The notes beneath the pieces were generated by a model. The model was not told where the DNA came from. It did no database searches and worked only from the letters and a program-made list of their open reading frames with translations. Positions 21,577 through 32,319 of a stretch of DNA of 64,000 bases are shown here, piece by piece. Within the stretch, counting starts at the first letter, position 1, and each line of letters starts with the position of its first letter. The DNA is taken from NCBI GenBank assembly GCA_023313575.1, contig JAJTTP010000004.1, positions 2,170,001-2,234,000 of the forward strand, written 5' to 3'. The DNA is from Eutypella sp. D-1. Lineage: Eukaryota; Ascomycota; Sordariomycetes; Xylariales; Diatrypaceae. Both the position numbers and the translations under genes were made by a program.

Positions 21577-23836
21577 GGTGGAGTGCGGTGAGGTGACGTG
21601 AGGTTGAGGTACAAGCACGGGATATTCTCCGACCGGAGAGCAGGCCGGGAGGCGTGTTCGCCCCGGAGACGAGTTGGGTTCACCGCATATCTCCAGCCGG
21701 GGTCTGGATGTCGTGGCGGACCCCGAGTTGCGTCATTACACACGCACGCAAACACGCACATATCGCACATGCATGTGCGCCAGGGCTGTCTCGCCTCCTT
21801 ATGTTCTACTCGCACAGCAGGAGGAATAGCCGAGACCTTGTTTCGGCCCCGCAGGAGTGGAAGTGAGAATAGGAGTCAAGGAGTGTAAGGGGAGGTGGGT
21901 CCCGCACCCCTATCATGAGGATGCTAGAGGACATTATGATCGATGACAGCAAGTTCCGCATTTAGGGAGGAGTTTCTTTATCATCTTCGCGCGTTTTCTT
22001 TTCTTCTATCTTTTCACGCTTTCTGAACGACAACGACGATTAAAAATCTAGAAATGAGCAATATGCATACTTACGTACATAGGGTGTTTTTTAAGCACAT
22101 AGCGAGTCTTGGGGGGTTTGGTTACAAGGGGCGGTAGAGAATGTGGTTTTTCTCTTCTCTTTTCTGCCAGGACGAAAATAAGAAGATTTAACAGATGCTT
22201 TACTGCAGGGGATTGTAAATCTATCTACCTGGCTCTGATCATTAAGGGGTCTCCTCTTTGTACCAGAAAGTGCGACGCCTCGCGGAAGCGCTTCTAGATC
22301 TCTATCTAATTCCGTGATGATCTTCCCGTTGGCGGCTTATAGACATATTGTGGCGGTATAGACGAGGCTGCTTTGGGAATTTCCTACCCGCCTATAAGAG
22401 AGTTCTGTGCACGCCGGTTCATCATTCGCTGAATTCATCGGACTACCACGGCAGGATAGCCTAGGCATGCGATGGATATCGCCTGCTTTTGGCTCGCCCG
22501 CACTACGTCACCGTCGGCTTCGATATCGGGGGCTTCAGTAACGATGCCGAATAATGTGCTTGTTCAACCCTACCTACCTGGGTCTGTTGGGTTTAATCTG
22601 AGACATCGGAAGGATACGGGACTGGAGTTATCGGCGGCTTAGAGCGAATCCGACTTTGACAAAAAGTGAACTCTGTATCTCCTAGATTCAGGAACTCCAG
22701 CCGTCGAGGCTACAGATTGGCACAACTGATAAAGAACTACATATCCTTATCCTCTTCTTTACTCGAGACGCCTGCATTCGAAAGGCTTAATTGATTCTGT
22801 CTTCTGCATGCTGGTTTAAGAAGATGTCAGCTACAATACCGCATACGTGATCATGCACTACCGGTACAGTTCTACTCCCGATCAGAGGTTTGATCCTCTA
22901 ACATGCATACATGTACGTCTTCATACATTAGGAGATTTTGAGGAAAAAACAGGCTGTAAAAGAAGTAAACCATATCAGCCAATGAGAAAGAGGGATGTAT
23001 AGCACGGGGAGAACCGAGAGAAAAAAGAAAAGAAGAAAAAAAACGAAGAAGCGAACCCTTGCTTGTAACTAAGGGGCAAAGAGGTGGTTGATACCCACCT
23101 ACCCCAATCACCTTCCACATCGGGAAATCTCCATGCTCGTCATTGACCGGGGGTCTAATCTGCCTCAGTCTGCCCTACAACTAAAGCCCGCCCTTACCTC
23201 CTTGCAGCTAAGGCAACCTTCCTCGGCGGCTGCTCGAATGACCTCATCGCCGCCATGGGTACCCGGTAGCAGGTAAATCCCCCCCCTCCCACCTCCTCGA
23301 TCTGCAGCGGGGAGGGAAAGAACGATCTTTTTATGCAAGCTGGTGCCGATGGGAAAACTGAGCTCTCATTTAGAGTACCTGGGCCCGGTCCCAGGTATTT
23401 GGAAAATGCAACTTAACCCTGAGAGCCAAGTTTTTATCTTTATACATGTCGATAGGGTAATCCAGATAAGCGGCCCCTGTCCGCTCTTTATATTCTCATC
23501 GCACACATTCCTTTTTATATTTTGCGTGAAAGATAGCGGAGGTTTATGTAGGCCTGTCTCATCTTTCGTCCTAGCATCCTTAGCTTTGTGTCCCCTCACA
23601 TTCGCCTTCTCGTGCTCGTTGTGATCATCCTACAGTCGGTGGATAAGATATCGCCTTGCTTCCCATCGGTTCCCGCCTCCATGCGACCTGGTTGGACCCG
23701 TCCCATCACTTGTGCAGCGGGCTCAGACTCTTCCCTTCCATTCGCCTAGCTGACTTACAAACGGAAGAAACTCCCGTTTATCATGCTATTGTGCTGAATT
23801 TGACGAATATCTACAAAACCAGGACAGACAGACGAC
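21577..23836. other. Intergenic, no gene seen
   Basis: About 2.3 kb. Scattered short frames occur on both strands, none convincing. An A-rich purine run lies near 23015-23045. It includes the promoter of the MFS transporter. Confidence 0.45.
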
Positions 23837-25864
23837 ATGGCGTCACCCGAGGCCGAAAAGGGGGCGCTTGACGACGCGGGGCGCCAGGAGCGACCCCCCG
23901 ATTCCCACGGGGACAGCACAGGTGTGCTTACTGGAGGCGCCGACGGCGGTAGCGATCTGAGGGGTACTGTCGACGAGGCCAAGATCAAGGGCGAGGGCGA
24001 GGACATCCTGAGCCTGGAGGACTTGGACCCCGCCCTGAACATGAAGATGCATCTAGTGAACAATGTATGTGGTTCGGGTAGCACGATCCCGTTTTTGGAA
24101 ACTGGAGACCGGTTCTCATGCGTGAGACTTATGCAGCTTGCTTGCTAACTTTGACTATATTGTTCCTGAAGGCTATCAACGAAATCGGTTGGACCAATTA
24201 CCACTGGAAGCTCTTCGTGCTTAACGGGTTCGGGTAAGTCATTATAGAGTTTTAAACGCAAATACGAGCTAATGTGTGAGATATTCTACGTCTAGTTACG
24301 CAGTTGACTCTCTGGTCTTGCTGCTACAGTCCAATATCGCAAAACCAGCATACGCCGAGTTCGGGGGTGAACGGGCGGGCTATTCGGCGGGGCTGAATGT
24401 CGCGGTGTACGTGGGGATGCTGACCGGGGCGCTGTTCTGGGGCTTCGGCGCCGATATGGTCGGCCGTCGGTGGGCCTTCAATATCAGCTTGTTCGTCTGT
24501 TCTGTCGCCACCCTCGTTGCCGGCGGCGCCCCCAACTGGCCTAGCCTCGGCTTCTTCGTCGCCATGATCGGATTCGGCGGTGGCGGCAACCTCATCCTTG
24601 ATACCACTGTCTTCCTCGAGTACCTCCCTGGCGATAAGCAATGGGTCCTCACCTTGCTCGCCTGTTGGTGGGGTCTCGGTCAGGCTATCACAGGGTTCAT
24701 TTGCTGGGGGTTCCTCGGTAAGCTTGAAACGCCTCTTTTACCCCTGTGATTCAACATTGTCTTCTATCATTGATGTTCGCTCTTGTGGCACTTGATATGT
24801 AAGCTTACCTGTTGTATCTCCTACTCCAGCCAACCCCAACTGGAACTGCGTCCCCGAATCCGGCAGATGCAGCATGGCGAATAACTGGGGATGGCGATAC
24901 GTCATGTTTACGTCGGGCTCGCTAGTTCTGGTAATGTCGTTGCTGCGGGTGACGGTGGTGCGGCTGCGCGAGACGCCCAAGTATCTACTCAGCGCGCGCC
25001 AGGATGCCCGGCTGGTCGCTGACCTGCAGGCACTGGCGCGACAATACGGTCGCCCCTGCTCGTTAACCATCGAAAAGCTCGAGGCCTGCGGCCCGATTCG
25101 AGCGGCGTCCGGGGCTGGTGCTAGCACTGGCTTCTTCCTCTCAAACACCTGGATCCACCTCACCGGCTTATTCGCCACGCGGCGAATGGCCATCTCAACC
25201 GTCATGATCTGGTTCAGCTGGACACTCATTGGGCTGGCGTATCCCTTGTTCTACGTCTTTTTGAAGTATACCCTTCCTACCCCACAACATCTCTCTACCT
25301 TCCCTTACTGCTATAAAGTTAGCATACACCAACCCATCACTGGCTTACTGACCGGCTCGACACAGCACATACCTTGCGAGCCGTGGCGCACTCACGGGTG
25401 TGGGCACGTTTGAGACGTGGCGGAACTACACGCTAACGAACATATCGGGAATCTTCGGGCCGGTGCTGGCGGGGTGGATGTGCGGGCGAGCGCTTCTAGG
25501 GAGGCGGTATACGATGGTAATCGGGGCGCTGGCGACGATGGCGTTCTTCTTCGGGTACACGGCGGTGTCGCGGCCGGAGCAGGACGTGGGGTTCAGCTGC
25601 TCGATCGCCTTCTGCATCAACGTCTACTACGGCACCCTGTACGCCTACACGCCCGAGGTCCTGCCCACGGCGCACCGCGCCACCGGCAACGGCGTCGCTG
25701 TCGCCTGTAACCGCCTCATGGGAATCCTCTCAAGTGTCGTCTCCACTGAGGCCAACAATACGGGCTCCCCGGCCGCTATCTACGTCTGCGCCGCCCTCTT
25801 CGCCGTCATGGCCCTCGTCTCCGCGCTCTTCCCCTTCGAGCCCTACGGCCGCCGCAGCTCATGA
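23837..25864 (+). CDS. MFS transporter (SV2-like / sugar-transporter-like)
   Basis: Five exons, 23837-24064, 24172-24233, 24296-24717, 24830-25265 and 25366-25864, join in frame to 548 residues; all introns are 62-112 nt. After an acidic cytosolic N-terminus (about 76 residues) the membrane part begins NEIGWTNYHWKLFVLNGFG, with a domain order typical of the fungal SV2-related transporters. The MFS signature between helices 2 and 3 is present as GFGADMVGRRW, and RETPKYLL follows helix 6. The second half has NYTLTNISGIFGPVLAGW and TPEVLPTAHRATGNGVA, close to the sugar-porter PE-R motif. About 12 transmembrane helices can be counted. The substrate is unknown. It lies 2.3 kb from the siderophore acyltransferase but is not of the siderophore-importer (Mir/Arn) type by eye. 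Confidence 0.88.
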
Positions 25865-26998
25865 GTTGGGTCGGATTCCCTGTCGGTTCTTACTTTGGGA
25901 AGTTTCATTTTCGTTGCAACCAGAGTTCACGTAGAAAGAACGAAACTTCCTGGTCTATATGCTTCTCGTCTCCATTTGGATACCCACTGCGTGTGATGAT
26001 AGAGAGACAAAGGGGGGACGGGGGCCGAGAAGCAACTATCCCGGTCCATAGGCTTGCCCAGACAATAAATCAGGCATTCGTAGGAACCTGAGGGTCCGCC
26101 GTAAGCTGAGGCAGAGCAGAGACAGTTGCATGATACCCGAAGGGCATGATTGGATTCGTTCCAGATTCCTTCTTTTTATACCACGCACATCATACGGTAC
26201 TCTCTAGCTTCTTTATTGATACCGTAGTTGATCAGCTTAACTAGGTATTCAAGATGAACTAGTCAGCCCCTCTTACCTATAATGTAGAAGAGGCACTCAG
26301 AGGTAAATAACTAGTAAGTGGTATTTTATAAATCTTATACCTTAGCTGCCTAGATAGAATCTAATTAAGGACAGATCTATCCCTCTGTCCAGATGTAGGA
26401 AATCCTATATTAATGCAGCATTTATTTCTACTTGTTCCTTGTCTCTGTTTCTGAGAGAACCCCCACCAATGATGGACTTCGCTATAGGTACTTAAGTACT
26501 TAAATAGAGGCTTACCCTTCCTGGCGCTAGCGCTGATATAGTGTTGGTAGACCCCTCTAGTCAGCCCCTCACTCGGGTCCCCGAGAAAAAAAAAACTGAA
26601 ATTCAACTTAGGTATGGAAGGGAAACTCGGGAAGACCCCGCTATGGTATCCCCAATTATTCACATGTGAGGAGATCTCACGGGTTAGTGGTGGTGGTGTA
26701 TGTATGTACCTACTTAGTGTAAGACCAACTAACCATAAGCTCCGTGACCGCCTTCCGCACCGTTTTGTGCCTGAACCACGAACCAACAAACGTACTCCGG
26801 CCCAACAACCTTGGAACCCTTCCCTCTCGACCTTGCAGACCTTTACACTGCACGTAGGAGTCAAGGAAACTTAGAACGAGTAAACATACATAGTAAACAG
26901 GGAAGTGAAGTCTTGTGGACGGTTCAACAATCGACACCGGGTACGCTCAGATTACACCACATCTTTAGAACGGCCCAGCTTAACAAGCCACCGGAACT
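25865..26998. other. Intergenic, no gene seen
   Basis: This stretch holds the 3' flank of the transporter and the promoter of the decarboxylase. A 10-base A run lies at about 26586. Short frames on both strands look non-coding. Confidence 0.4.
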
Positions 26999-27032
26999 TC
27001 TTTTTCCACCCCCCTCCCCTTTTCTTTCCACC
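26999..27032 (+). promoter_or_regulatory. Pyrimidine-rich leader directly before the ATG
   Basis: An almost pure C/T tract ends in CCACC immediately before ATG. Such CT-rich leaders are typical of strongly expressed fungal housekeeping genes and support this start codon. Confidence 0.55.
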
Positions 27033-28226
27033 ATGGCGAGCAACGACACAAAGGTCTACCGGGCCAGCACGACGGCGCCCGTCAACATCGCCGTGGTCAA
27101 GTACTGGGGGAAGCGGGACCCGAAGCTGAACCTGCCGACGAACTCCTCGCTCTCGGTGACACTATCGCAGGCGGACCTGCGCACGCTGACAACGGCGTCG
27201 TGCTCCGCCTCGTTCGCGCCGGCCGAGGACAGCCTGACGCTGAACGGCGAGGCGTCGGACATCAGCGGGGCGCGCACGCAGGCGTGTCTCCGGGAGCTGC
27301 GATCGCGGCGCGCCGCCCTCGAGGCCGCCGACCAGTCCCTCCCCCGCCTCTCCACCATGCCGCTGCGCCTCGTGTCTGAGAACAACTTCCCGACGGCGGC
27401 GGGCCTCGCGTCGAGCGCAGCGGGCTTCGCGGCCCTCGTCCGCGCCATCGCGGACCTCTACGCCCTCCCCGCTGACGCCGCGGAGCTCTCCCTCGTCGCC
27501 CGCCAGGGCAGCGGCTCCGCCTGCCGCAGCCTGTTCGGCGGGTACGTGGCGTGGCGGATGGGCGAGCGGGCCGACGGCACGGATTCCCGCGCGGAGCTGG
27601 TAGCGCCGGCGTCGCACTGGCCGGACATGCGTGCGCTGATCCTGGTGGTGTCGGCGGCCAAGAAGGGCGTCAGCTCGACGTCGGGGATGCAGCAGACGGT
27701 CGCGACGTCCGGGCTGTTCCGGGAGCGCGTGGCGCGCGTCGTACCCGAGAACATGGCCGCCATGGAGCGCGCGGTGCGCGAGCGCGACTTCCCCGCCCTC
27801 GCGGAACTCACTATGCGCGAGAGCAACTCGTTCCATGCTACCTGCGCGGACACGTACCCGCCGATCTTCTACATGAACGACGTGTCGCGGGCAGCGGTGC
27901 GCGCGGTCGAGGCCGTCAACGAGCGCGCCGGCCGCACCGTCGCCGCTTATACCTTCGATGCCGGCCCTAACGCCGTCGTCTACTACCTCGAGCAGGACAA
28001 GGCTGCCGTCTTGGGGACTTTCTACGGGATCCTGGGCGCGCAGACGGACGGGTGGAAAGACGAGGCGCGCGCGCTCGGCGGCGAGGCTGCGTTCCAGCTC
28101 GATGAGGCTGTCGCTGGGGCTATCCGCGGCGGTGTGAGCAGGGTCATCATGACGGGTGTCGGGGAGGGCCCGGCCAAGGCGGAGGAGCACCTCGTGGAGG
28201 AGAACGGCACGCCTGTCATCCGATAA
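27033..28226 (+). CDS. MVD1: Mevalonate diphosphate decarboxylase
   Basis: An intronless 397-residue ORF from the ATG at 27033; the frame is open 74 codons upstream, but Kozak context and homology fit this start. It is a GHMP-family enzyme that converts mevalonate diphosphate to isopentenyl diphosphate with ATP, the last step of the mevalonate pathway that feeds sterols (ERG19). Diagnostic parts are the N-terminal VNIAVVKYWGKRD, the ATP-binding loop NFPTAAGLASSAAGFAAL, SSTSGMQQTV, and the catalytic-Asp motif FDAGPNAVVYYL. Length is normal for fungal enzymes and all key motifs are intact. High GC and strong codon bias fit a housekeeping gene. Confidence 0.96.
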   Translation: MASNDTKVYRASTTAPVNIAVVKYWGKRDPKLNLPTNSSLSVTLSQADLRTLTTASCSASFAPAEDSLTLNGEASDISGARTQACLRELRSRRAALEAADQSLPRLSTMPLRLVSENNFPTAAGLASSAAGFAALVRAIADLYALPADAAELSLVARQGSGSACRSLFGGYVAWRMGERADGTDSRAELVAPASHWPDMRALILVVSAAKKGVSSTSGMQQTVATSGLFRERVARVVPENMAAMERAVRERDFPALAELTMRESNSFHATCADTYPPIFYMNDVSRAAVRAVEAVNERAGRTVAAYTFDAGPNAVVYYLEQDKAAVLGTFYGILGAQTDGWKDEARALGGEAAFQLDEAVAGAIRGGVSRVIMTGVGEGPAKAEEHLVEENGTPVIR

Positions 28227-28917
28227 TGCATGTCATTTACCCCTTCCCCGTTCTTTGTCCCGATGAGCGCGATGCGTGTTTCTGGCACGAGATTTAAGGT
28301 CCCCTAAGATTCCAGTGTCGAATCCACGACGATCCGTTCGGGTTATTTACTTGTTGGCACATAGATACATATTTATTAGCGTACAAATGACACCTTTTAT
28401 GATCGAAAGTAGATACTGTTTTATCTCATCCTGCAAAGAGCTAAATGCTAAATCTATTTATTTGCTTGTTCTAGACCCAATTACGCCCTCGCCCCCTCCT
28501 CCCAACGGAATACTCGCAGTTAAACAGAACCCCTTGGAATTAGGTATTACAGGGGATCAACCAATCAGGGTGCTCGATTCCCACTATACAAAAAAAGTTC
28601 CTCAACCCCGGCTCTACCCGGTCTACTAATAGCGAAATTACTTTAATAGTACGAAAAGCCAATCACCAAAACTTAACTAGGTCAACTTCACAAACCAGAT
28701 TAGCTTTTTTTTAACGAATTCACTGATGATAAGGACGGTTACGACTTTGAATATGAGGAAAATGAGCGACGTATAGTCGAAAGGGAGGATTTTATTTATA
28801 ATTGTAATATTTAGGTTAGGAGTGACCTTTTCAAAGTTCGTCTGGAAACACCATCGCAGCTTTTTTTTTTTTCCTTTTCTTTTAAGGCCAACAACACACA
28901 TACCCCTGCGGTCCACT
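28227..28917. promoter_or_regulatory. Intergenic region / heme lyase promoter
   Basis: AT-rich sequence between two genes on the same strand. A long T-rich tract (28861-28883) lies shortly before the heme-lyase ATG. No other feature was seen. Confidence 0.4.
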
Positions 28918-30165
28918 ATGTCTTCAGAGGTGAAACCCGAGGACCAACAGTCAGCCTGTCCCGTCGACCACAAAAGCAGGGAGGTGTGGCTTTCCCAGGC
29001 GCGCGCCTCTCCCGCTTCCGCTTCCGCTTCCGCTTCCGAATCCTCCACATTACCAGCCGACCACCCGCCAATACCGAGGGGCACGAAGAACACGGACACT
29101 GCAGCGGGGGCAGGGGGAGGGACGGCGACGGCGGAGAGCTGTCCCGTAGACCACAAGGCGCGGGAAGTCTGGCTGCAGCAAGCACGAGCCGTCGGGAGCG
29201 CAGCATCGTCATCAACAACAACAACAACAGCGCCGTCTAACAACCGCACACAGTCGTCGTCATGGTCATCGTGGACGGCGTACCTGCCGTCGCTATGGGC
29301 ATCCCCGACCGCCAGCAACGGAGCGAATAAGAGACCGACACAACCGCACGACGACCCCGCATCCCTCCTCGGCACCGAGCGCGAAGTCTCCTCCATCCCG
29401 CGCACCGCGACATCCTCGTACCCAGCATCGTACTCAGCCGCAGCCTCGCAACCCCCCGCCCCCGCGTCCGTAGCACCAGCAGCACAGGCCTCGCATGGCG
29501 CCACCGCAGCAGCGAATAACGAGCAGGAGACGGGCGCGGACGCCGCCACGGGCAACTGGATCTACCCATCGGAGCGGATGTTTTTCGAAGCGATGCGGCG
29601 GAAGGGGTACGTGGACAATGACGGCGAGGATCACGGTGGTGGTGCGAGGAGGGCAGCGCGCGAAGCGGCGGCCGACATGCGCGCCGTAGTGCCCATCCAC
29701 AACGCCGTCAACGAGCGCGCGTGGGCCGAGATCAAGGCCTGGGAGGCGCCGTGGATCGCGCGGTTGAACGCTGAGCGCGAGCGCCGGAGGCAGCAACAAC
29801 AGGAAGACGGGACGGGGATTACTCCCGGGGACGGGATCTGCGATGGACCCCGCTTACACTCCTTCGCGGGCCTCAGCGACCGCCCGACGCCGCGCGCTCG
29901 CTTCAACGCCCTCCTCGGATACCAGGCCCCCTTCGATCGCCACGACTGGGTCGTCGACCGCTGTGGCACCCGCGTCGAGTACGTCATCGACTTCTACGCC
30001 GGCCGTCGAGGAGGTGCGGGGGCGGGGGCGGGGGCGGGGACATCTTCCTCCTCGCCCGACACCGGTCCCGCCAAGCCCCTCTCCTTCTACCTCGACGTCC
30101 GCCCTAAGCTGAATTCCTGGGAGGGCGTCAAGATGCGCGCCTATAGGGCCCTAGGGCTCGTCTGA
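28918..30165 (+). CDS. Holocytochrome c-type synthase (cytochrome c1 heme lyase, Cyt2-like)
   Basis: An intronless ORF; the start is the ATG at 28918 (MSSEVKPED), with 32 open codons upstream that lack support. The protein is 415 residues. Two Cys-Pro heme-regulatory motifs occur near the N-terminus in repeated CPVDHK-REVWL segments (about residues 16 and 79). A long Ser/Ala/Thr-rich linker follows. The catalytic domain begins NWIYPSERMFFEAMRRKGY, includes VVPIHNAVNERAW (the His used as heme ligand in this family), then FDRHDWVVDRCGTRVEYVIDFY and a C-terminal SFYLDVRPKLNSWEG. It attaches heme to cytochrome c or c1 in the mitochondrial intermembrane space. I favour Cyt2 over Cyc3 from the CPVDHK repeats, but the two are close. 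A Gly/Ala-rich insert near the C-terminus is unusual. Confidence 0.88.
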   Translation: MSSEVKPEDQQSACPVDHKSREVWLSQARASPASASASASESSTLPADHPPIPRGTKNTDTAAGAGGGTATAESCPVDHKAREVWLQQARAVGSAASSSTTTTTAPSNNRTQSSSWSSWTAYLPSLWASPTASNGANKRPTQPHDDPASLLGTEREVSSIPRTATSSYPASYSAAASQPPAPASVAPAAQASHGATAAANNEQETGADAATGNWIYPSERMFFEAMRRKGYVDNDGEDHGGGARRAAREAAADMRAVVPIHNAVNERAWAEIKAWEAPWIARLNAERERRRQQQQEDGTGITPGDGICDGPRLHSFAGLSDRPTPRARFNALLGYQAPFDRHDWVVDRCGTRVEYVIDFYAGRRGGAGAGAGAGTSSSSPDTGPAKPLSFYLDVRPKLNSWEGVKMRAYRALGLV

Positions 30166-30726
30166 TGTAGAGGGTACGGGCGGGTTGCCGTGTTGTGGAC
30201 GAGAGAGAGAGTGGAGCTTTACCACCACGGGATTTTGCTATACGGGAGCAACGGGGTGGGTGGGGTGTACGATACATTGATCACGTCAGTCATGTAGGCG
30301 TAGGCGTTTAGGTGGACCGTCATATTTTGAGAGCATGTTACATCGGAGTCGTACTCATTTAAATTCTGGAATTGGACGACCTTTGCACGAAGACCATTTA
30401 CGTGGGGGGGAGGTGGAAATAAATGGTAGGGCAGGGCAGAGCCGGCTATACTTAGACACTAGAGGTCATCGGAAATAGGCACAGTTAGAACAGATATATA
30501 AAACCATCGCAGCTCCAATTCAAGGCTTCAAAATCTCGGGCTTAGCTACGCGCTAACCCGGAGGGTATCATCAGAGGCCTTTTCCTTCCCTCTCTTTCGG
30601 AGATAATAAAATTCCATGCTTTCCGTATCCCAACGGCTCTCTTGCCGCCCCCCCGAACCTCGAGCCTCACTCTACTACTAAGTAAGGATGGGTGACTATG
30701 CAATCATCCATCGAGACCAGACCATT
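30166..30726. other. Intergenic region between convergent genes
   Basis: 3' flanks of the heme-lyase and RUS genes. No feature was recognised. Confidence 0.4.
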
Positions 30727-32319
30727 TCACTCTACCCGGATCCGGACCGCCGGACCCGTCTCGAGCGCGCCGGCGTCCAAATCCCAACCCGCACTCGCTA
30801 GAGCCTTCCAGAAATCCTCATCGCCCTTCAAGTCGCGGATCTTCCGTTCGCGTTCCTCCTGCAACACCCCCACCACACCGCCGTCCTTCTCGTTGTTTCC
30901 CCCACCACTACTACTACTATCGCCTTCACCAGATAAGATCAAAGCCTCGAACCATGCAGCGAGTGCATCGCGCGACGTAGCCCCTTCCTTCAGGAAGATC
31001 TTCCTCATCGTCCCACCGCGACAGACAACAATGACGTAGCGCTCGTCGCGGTACCGGGCGAGGTCACGGGGGTCGATCTCGCGGGATCCCGGAAACGCGG
31101 TGGCGAAGCGGACAGCGGGGCAGCGCCAGGAGAGAACTCGCTCGCGGGCGGCCGCGGCAGCGGGCGCGAGCACGGCGCCGCGGGCGCTGAGATAATGGCG
31201 GAGGACGAGCTGAGCGCGCTGGCGATTGAGGGAGCGCAGGCGCACGGCGCGGACGGCGGCGTAGTTCGTGGCGAGGTGCACGGCGATGAGGGCCGCCATC
31301 GAGATCCACACCGCGGCGTCGCCGCGCACCGCCCGCACGAACAGACTCCCCGCCAGCATCCCCAGCAGCGAGATCACCGTCTCCTGACTCCCGTCCTTCG
31401 CGTTGAGCTCCGCCAGGTTACCGCCCCCGCCGCCCCGCGCGAAGTGCGCGCTCAGGCTTGCTTTCGCTGCACCTGCTGCTACCCCGCATAGCGCCCGCAG
31501 AACCCCTGATGCGCAGAGCGCCAGCGCCCGCCCGTAGTACTGGTAGGCGTGGTGGAGTGGGGTTGCGGCGTCCGGGGACGGGGAGGAGGAGGATAGCGCT
31601 GCCGAGGAGAAGATCACGGGTGATAGCACGTCCAGCGCCAGCGCGCCGTCGTTTAATACATCTGCTAGGAACCGGTAGTGCTTGCACTCGGGCTCGATGG
31701 CCTGGCCGAAGCGGTGCGCAAACAGGATCGTGGCCAGCCGGCCGGTAGACTCCTGCAACACGGTCAGGAGCACGGCAGCAGTGGCACTCGAAGAAGAATC
31801 GCCCACGCCGAAACCTGGAGTGGGGTCTTTGTTAGTTCTCTGGGAGATACATGGCAGGTGGTTGGCCGGTTGGTTGTCTGGTTGGCGTGCATCACGTACC
31901 TTGCAAGACGGCCCGCGACGACAACAGTCCGGCAATGGTGCTAGAAAATGCCTGGAGCGAGTCCTACCACATAAAACCACAGAGTCAGCACCACGATCCC
32001 GCCATAGCTTGCTTCCGGCGATGGGCGGCTCTCCCGGCCACTTACGTAGATCTGATACGGGGTGTAATCAGGCGTGACCGTGTGCGGGTATCCAGCCGGG
32101 AGAAAGACATCCAGCACGGCCTTGGCATAGCTGCGCGGCGTCTTTTTAGGAGGCTGATGAGGACATGGTTAGCCGATCTTATCTTTCCACTTATGGTTTG
32201 AGGACATGTCATGTTAAACCTACAACGGCCTCCCAGGTGCCGGCCTTAGCGTCCCTGTCGTAGACACACAGGACGTTGCCGGACTCGTCGACGGCGCTTA
32301 CGAGCTTCGGTGGGTCCAT
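30727..32319 (-). CDS. RUS family (DUF647) protein
   Basis: Four exons on the minus strand: 32319-32224, 32153-32046, 31963-31900 and 31814-30727, giving 451 residues. The introns are 70, 82 and 85 nt, with donors GTAGGT, GTAAGT and GTACGT. The first splice was fixed by frame: using the neighbouring GTTTAA would create a stop. The conserved core starts AVLDVFLPAGYPHTVTPDY, then YQIYDSLQAFSSTIAGLLSS, VLQGFGVGD, GRLATILFAHRFGQAIEPECKHYR, and ADVLNDGALALDVLSP, which are the hallmarks of the root UV-B sensitive (RUS/DUF647) family. Plant members act in UV-B and vitamin B6 homeostasis; the fungal role is unknown to me. Several hydrophobic segments in the middle suggest membrane association. The C-terminal ~150 residues are lineage specific. 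Confidence 0.88.

Noticed and set aside
26361..26864. 167-residue minus-strand frame before the decarboxylase gene
   Set aside because: It overlaps the decarboxylase promoter, has low-complexity Phe/Ser composition and lacks an ATG-based context.
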